A stretch of DNA of 16,824 bases, taken from NCBI GenBank assembly GCA_022562335.1, contig JADFPM010000025.1:1-16824 (forward strand), given 5' to 3'. Source of the DNA: Chloroflexota bacterium (GTDB taxonomy: Bacteria > Chloroflexota > Dehalococcoidia > Lucifugimonadales > UBA3495). Each line of letters opens with the position of its first letter. The first letter of the stretch is position 1. Position numbers and translations under genes: made by a program. Below are positions 13,482-16,824 of this stretch, in pieces. Below the pieces are notes generated by a model that searched no databases, was not told the DNA's origin, and worked only from the letters and a program-made list of their open reading frames with translations.

Positions 13482-14648
13482 CTAAATCTGGTACTGGGGC
13501 AGATTGAGTAGCTGTTTGGCTATCATCAGGCGCATGATCTCGTTGGTGCCTTCGCCTATTATCATCAGGGGCGCGTCCCGGTAATAACGCTCCACCGGGG
13601 AGTCCTTGATGTAGCCGTACCCCCCGTGGATGCGCAACGCCTCCAGGGCGACTTCCTGGCATACCTCGCTGGCGAATAGCTTGGCCATCCCCGATTCCAG
13701 GTCCACCCGGTCTCCCCGGTCTTTTTTTGCCGCCGCGTCGTAGGTCAGCAGCCGCGCGGCCTGCACCTTGGTGGCCATGTCGGCAAGTTTGAGTTGGATG
13801 GCCTGGTGCTGGGAGATGGGCACGCCGAAGGTCTCCCTTTGCTGGGAGTAGCGTATGGCAGCCTCGAACGCGGCCTGGGCCACGCCCACCGCCCGGGCGG
13901 CGATGTTGATTCGGCCCGTTTCCAACCCGCTCATCACCTGGCTGAACCCGCGGCCCTCCTGACCGCCCACCAGATTATCCGCTGGGATACGAAAATCATC
14001 GAAGATCAACTCGCAGGTATCCAGACCCCGGTAGCCCATCTTGTCCAGGTCTCTTCCCACCTTGAAGCCGGGATCGCCCTTTTCGATGACGAAGCAGCTG
14101 ATCCCCCGGTAGGGCGGGTCGGCTGCTTCGTCGGTGCGGGCCAACAGGCAGAACGAGTCTCCGTAGCGTCCGTTGGTGATGAACGTCTTGGTGCCGTTGA
14201 TCACGTACTCTTCACCGTCTTTGGTGGCCGTGGTTTTCAGGTTGGCCACGTCGCTGCCGCCGCCGGGCTCGGTCAGGGCCAAGCCGCCCCGTTTGCGGCC
14301 GCTGGCCAGGTCGGGCAGAAACCTTTGTTTTTGCTCCTCGGTGCCGTAGTGCATCAGCACGTAGGTCAGGATGTGGTGGGTGCCTATGGCCCCGGTGATG
14401 CTCATGAAGCCTTTGCTCAGCTCTTCAAAAATGTTTGCAAAGGTGGTGTAGTCCAGGCCCAGGCCGCCGTATTCCTCGGGCACCGTGATGCCGAATAGGC
14501 CCAGGCCCTTCATCTTGTCGATGAGATCGTGGGGGACCTTGTCCTCCCGGTCCAGTTCGGCGGCCACCGGTTCCACGTCCCGGCGGACAAACTCGCGGAC
14601 CAGGTTGACTATCTGAATCCTGGCCTCTTCGGGCGTTGCAGTGGTCAA
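13482..14648 (-). CDS. Acyl-CoA dehydrogenase
   Basis: This FAD enzyme oxidises acyl-CoA to 2-enoyl-CoA and passes electrons to ETF. The 388 residues show the helical N-terminal domain, then LALTEPGGGSDVANLKT (beta-domain FAD/substrate signature), GTKTFITNG, YSQQRETFGVPISQHQAIQ and the C-terminal IGEGTNEIMR, in which E366 is the expected catalytic base in the short/medium-chain position. RIHGGYGY precedes it. Length is standard and all parts are present. The start is TTG, well supported by AAGGAG six bases upstream. It follows the gamma-glutamyltransferase-like gene by 34 bases on the same strand, separated by a short heptad repeat, so they are probably co-transcribed. Chain-length preference (short, branched or glutaryl-type) cannot be judged. 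Confidence 0.95.
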   Translation of the reverse strand: MTTATPEEARIQIVNLVREFVRRDVEPVAAELDREDKVPHDLIDKMKGLGLFGITVPEEYGGLGLDYTTFANIFEELSKGFMSITGAIGTHHILTYVLMHYGTEEQKQRFLPDLASGRKRGGLALTEPGGGSDVANLKTTATKDGEEYVINGTKTFITNGRYGDSFCLLARTDEAADPPYRGISCFVIEKGDPGFKVGRDLDKMGYRGLDTCELIFDDFRIPADNLVGGQEGRGFSQVMSGLETGRINIAARAVGVAQAAFEAAIRYSQQRETFGVPISQHQAIQLKLADMATKVQAARLLTYDAAAKKDRGDRVDLESGMAKLFASEVCQEVALEALRIHGGYGYIKDSPVERYYRDAPLMIIGEGTNEIMRLMIAKQLLNLPQYQI

Positions 14649-14668
14649 GGGAGACTCCTTTGTTAGGT

Positions 14669-14682
14669 GTCAGCTCTCAGCT
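14669..14682. repeat. TCAGC heptad repeat, two units
   Basis: GTCAGCT and CTCAGCT lie head to tail between the stop codon of the gamma-glutamyltransferase-like gene and the ribosome binding site of the acyl-CoA dehydrogenase gene. The units face opposite to transcription here, unlike at 12547-12574. Confidence 0.6.
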
Positions 14683-16482
14683 TTACCAGCCTAATATGAC
14701 GGATTCTTTTCTGGGGTCGGCGCCGCCGTTGTACACGCCGGAAGCGGGGTCGACGATTATAGGGGTGAAGCCGTTTGAGATTCCCCAGGGACCGGTGGGC
14801 TCCACCTGGTGGCCCAGGTCCCGAAGCCGGTCCAACGTGGCGGCGGGGACTCGGTCTTCAACTCCCAATTGATTCGGATACGACTCGTGGGGCCAGGGAG
14901 ACCGGGGGAAGCTGTACCCGCAGAAGCGCGGCGCTTCCACCGCCTCCTGGATGTTCAGGCCAAAGTCGATGACGTTGTTCAACACCTGAAGGTTGCTCTG
15001 GGGCTGGCTGTCTCCTCCCGGCGTACCCAGGGTCATGAAGGGTTGGCCGCCCTTGGTGATCATGAAGGTACAGGGAGTGGTGCGGGGACGCTTGTGGGGC
15101 GCGATGGCGTTGGGGTTGTCCGGGTCCAGCCAGAAGTAACAGCCCCGGGTGTTGATCAGGATGCCCGTGTCCCCCAGGATCATGCCCTGGGTTAGCCCGG
15201 CGAAGCTGCTGGGCGTGACGGAAACCATGTTGCCCTGGGCGTCGGCCGTGGCCAGATAGGTGGTTCCGTCGGAATCTCCGCCCACGGTTTCCAGCGCCAG
15301 ATCCGAAGCCTTGGGCAGATAACCCTGGAGGGCGGCCTGCATCTTACGGGGGTCGCCGGGCGGGTATTCGGCCCGGGCTTTGCTGGGGTCGATCAGGCCC
15401 CGGCGGAGAGCGGCGTACTCTTTGGAGAGAAGTTCATCCACCGGAACGTCGACGAATTCGGGGTCGCCCACGTACCGTTCCCGGTCGGCAAAGGCCAGCT
15501 TGAGGGCCTCCACCTGCAGGTGGATAGCCTGGGGGCTGTTGTGGCCCAGGGCCGCCAGGTCGTAGCTCTCCAGGATGTTCAGCGTTTGCAGCAAGGTGAT
15601 GCCCTGGGTCCAGGTGCGGTTGGTGAATATCTCGTAGTCCCGGTAGGTGGTTGATATGGGCTCTTCCGACGGCGACTGGTAATCGCCAAAATCATCGTCC
15701 GAATACAGCCCGCCCAGGTCTTGGAGGGCTTTGACCATCCGCCGGGCCGGGTCTCCCTTGTAAAAAACGTCCCGGGCCGCCTGGATGCCGGCCTCCCGGC
15801 TCTTTCCATCGGCCAAAGCCTGCTGCTCTCCCCGGACCATCAACGAAAGGGTGATGCCCAGGTCTTGCTGGGTGAACATGCTGCCCAGCACCGGCGGTTT
15901 GCCGCCGGGCAGGTAGACCCTGGCGGTATCGGGATATTTCTGGATGTTGGCCATCCGCTCGGCGCCGCCTATCGCTCGGGACAGAAGTTGGTAGGCGGGG
16001 AACCCGTCATGGGCGAAGCTGACCGCCGCTTGGGCGGCCTGGGTGAAGCTCATGGTGCCGTATTCGGACAGCATGGCCAGCAGGGCGGAAATGACGCCGG
16101 GAACCGTGGTGCTCAGCACGCCGGATGGGATCTCGCCCCACCTTTCCAGATACAAATCCGTGGTGGCCTGCCGGGGGGCCCAACCCTGGCCGACGATGGA
16201 CCGGACCTTCTTGGCGGCAGCGTCGTAAAACAGCATAGCCACCTCGCCGCCCAGAGAGTAGTGGGCGGTGGGTTCCAACACCCCGGCGGCCAATGCTCCG
16301 GCCACGGCGGCGTCCACGGCGTTGCCGCCCTGCCAAAGGACACGCATCCCAGCCTGGGCCGTCAGTTGGGTGCCGGCGCCGACCATGCCGCCCCTGCCCC
16401 AGGCCATGGGCCGGTGGGAGAACTCGCCTTGGCTGCCCCGGGTGGGGCCGCCTCTCGTTTCGCTGGATGACTGGGTGGACAT
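14683..16482 (-). CDS. Gamma-glutamyltransferase-like Ntn-hydrolase
   Basis: Family members autocleave to expose a catalytic threonine and transfer or hydrolyse gamma-glutamyl (or related acyl) groups. The frame from GTG 16536 has 617 codons, but ATG 16482 is preceded by AAAGGAG at seven bases, so I take that start (599 residues). Numbered from the upstream GTG: GGNAVDAAVAGALAAGVLEP (70-89) and the glycine-rich GGEVAMLFYD region open the large subunit; DGTTYLATADAQGNMVS (423-439) is the processing site, with T425 the likely nucleophile (TTYL in place of the TTHY/F of E. coli); TPGGDSQPQSNLQ (505-517) supplies the oxyanion glycines. There is no signal peptide, whereas E. coli and mammalian enzymes are exported or membrane-bound, so this is probably a cytoplasmic member, perhaps with a non-glutathione substrate. 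A nuclease-like gene lies 102 bases upstream on the same strand and the acyl-CoA dehydrogenase follows. Confidence 0.9.
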   Translation of the reverse strand: MSTQSSSETRGGPTRGSQGEFSHRPMAWGRGGMVGAGTQLTAQAGMRVLWQGGNAVDAAVAGALAAGVLEPTAHYSLGGEVAMLFYDAAAKKVRSIVGQGWAPRQATTDLYLERWGEIPSGVLSTTVPGVISALLAMLSEYGTMSFTQAAQAAVSFAHDGFPAYQLLSRAIGGAERMANIQKYPDTARVYLPGGKPPVLGSMFTQQDLGITLSLMVRGEQQALADGKSREAGIQAARDVFYKGDPARRMVKALQDLGGLYSDDDFGDYQSPSEEPISTTYRDYEIFTNRTWTQGITLLQTLNILESYDLAALGHNSPQAIHLQVEALKLAFADRERYVGDPEFVDVPVDELLSKEYAALRRGLIDPSKARAEYPPGDPRKMQAALQGYLPKASDLALETVGGDSDGTTYLATADAQGNMVSVTPSSFAGLTQGMILGDTGILINTRGCYFWLDPDNPNAIAPHKRPRTTPCTFMITKGGQPFMTLGTPGGDSQPQSNLQVLNNVIDFGLNIQEAVEAPRFCGYSFPRSPWPHESYPNQLGVEDRVPAATLDRLRDLGHQVEPTGPWGISNGFTPIIVDPASGVYNGGADPRKESVILGW

Positions 16483-16489
16483 GGTAGTG

Positions 16490-16496
16490 CTCCTTT
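16490..16496 (-). promoter_or_regulatory. Ribosome binding site fixing the GGT-like start
   Basis: AAAGGAG on the minus strand lies seven bases before the ATG at 16482, arguing against the GTG at 16536 that would add 18 polar residues. Confidence 0.75.
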
Positions 16497-16584
16497 GGGA
16501 GACGGATCGGTTGTTTATTTTGAGGGTTGCGGACACTGTTTGTCACTCCCCTGGCCAGAACGGAGGAATTCCCACAATTTATAG

Positions 16585-16824
16585 TCAGGTCACTGGGATT
16601 TCGTGTTCCGTGACTATCGCATGCCAATGGTCAGTCAACTCCACGTTGACCAACAGCAACACGAACCCGAGTCTGCTGGCATCTCGAAGATCATCGGTTG
16701 TCATCCCTCTGCGGCCTTCAGCACGTAATCCGTCCTTGGGTTTTCCTGGCCGACTTGTTTTGACTTCGACCAAACACACCCGTTTTGGTTGGCTTCCTAC
16801 TCGGTTTTTCTGGTACCCGACAAA
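16585..16824 (-). CDS. Partial nuclease-like protein, C-terminal end (runs off the window)
   Basis: The frame is open from the window edge for 79 residues to a TGA at 16585-16587, so only the C terminus is seen. It contains RVCLVEVKTSRPGKPKDG, then DLRDASRLGFVLLLVNVEL and a short final strand. An E-x-K motif on a hydrophobic strand followed by a helix and a second hydrophobic strand is the arrangement of PD-(D/E)xK nuclease cores and of the DUF3883-like C-terminal domains found in restriction and defence proteins. An internal GTG at 16779 could be mistaken for the start, but the strand before it belongs to the same domain. It precedes the GGT-like gene on the same strand with a 102-base gap. 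The nuclease reading is inference. Confidence 0.5.
   Translation of the reverse strand, partial: FVGYQKNRVGSQPKRVCLVEVKTSRPGKPKDGLRAEGRRGMTTDDLRDASRLGFVLLLVNVELTDHWHAIVTEHEIPVT

Noticed and set aside
15721..16470. 249-codon plus-strand frame opposite the GGT-like gene
   Set aside because: Low-complexity Gly/His-rich translation typical of the reverse of a GC-rich gene; the minus strand shows the true family motifs.

Overview
The window reads as two different pieces of DNA joined near base 4,185. The left quarter (about 1-4,185) is AT-richer and accessory in character: an AbiEi-type (DUF6088-like) winged-helix protein, a hipBA-type toxin-antitoxin pair on the opposite strand, a 5'-truncated IS481-like transposase, and the 3' end of a PIN-domain (DUF4935-like) gene. 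The right three quarters are GC-rich, densely coding and metabolic. Gene content there (DUF1800 + DUF1501 + NHL cassette, crotonase, acyl-CoA dehydrogenase, bicupin, gamma-glutamyltransferase-like enzyme, HpnH-type radical SAM protein beside a prenyl synthase) resembles environmental Chloroflexota such as the SAR202/Dehalococcoidia lineages. This assignment is inference from gene content, not a measured result.

Layout. 1-527: no confident gene, one perfect palindrome and AT-rich leader sequence. 528-1124 (+): AbiEi-like protein, apparently with an ATA start. 1121-2762 (-): hipA and hipB, with their own promoter and a candidate operator at 2797-2872; hipA and the AbiEi-like gene converge and share a TTAA stop. 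2918-3457 (+): IS481-like transposase remnant. 3547-4551 (-): one open frame made of the N-terminal third of HpnH fused in frame to the C-terminal part of a PIN protein. 4613-5695 (-): short-chain prenyl diphosphate synthase, whose promoter probably also drove the original hpnH.

5696-6225 is a divergent regulatory region with a good promoter on each strand. 6226-9943 (+) is a three-gene DUF1800-DUF1501-NHL operon ending at a strong intrinsic terminator (9979-10019). 10133-11088 (-) carries a MogA/MoaB-type molybdopterin protein followed by a small cytochrome-tail-like protein without a haem motif. A strong promoter (11165-11193) drives a HIT protein, a crotonase and a two-domain cupin on the + strand (11333-13311). 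From the right, a nuclease-like partial gene, a gamma-glutamyltransferase-like enzyme and an acyl-CoA dehydrogenase run on the - strand (16824-13482). The two convergent runs meet at an 87-bp inverted repeat and a 15-bp tandem repeat.

The most notable points are the in-frame HpnH::PIN chimera at the composition break (true recombination or assembly join), the signal-less DUF1800/DUF1501/NHL cassette of unknown job, the ATA-start AbiEi-like gene convergent with hipBA, the candidate hipB operator, and a seven-base-periodic TCAGC repeat found in three intercistronic gaps. I did not find a complete, clearly new defence or mobile system.
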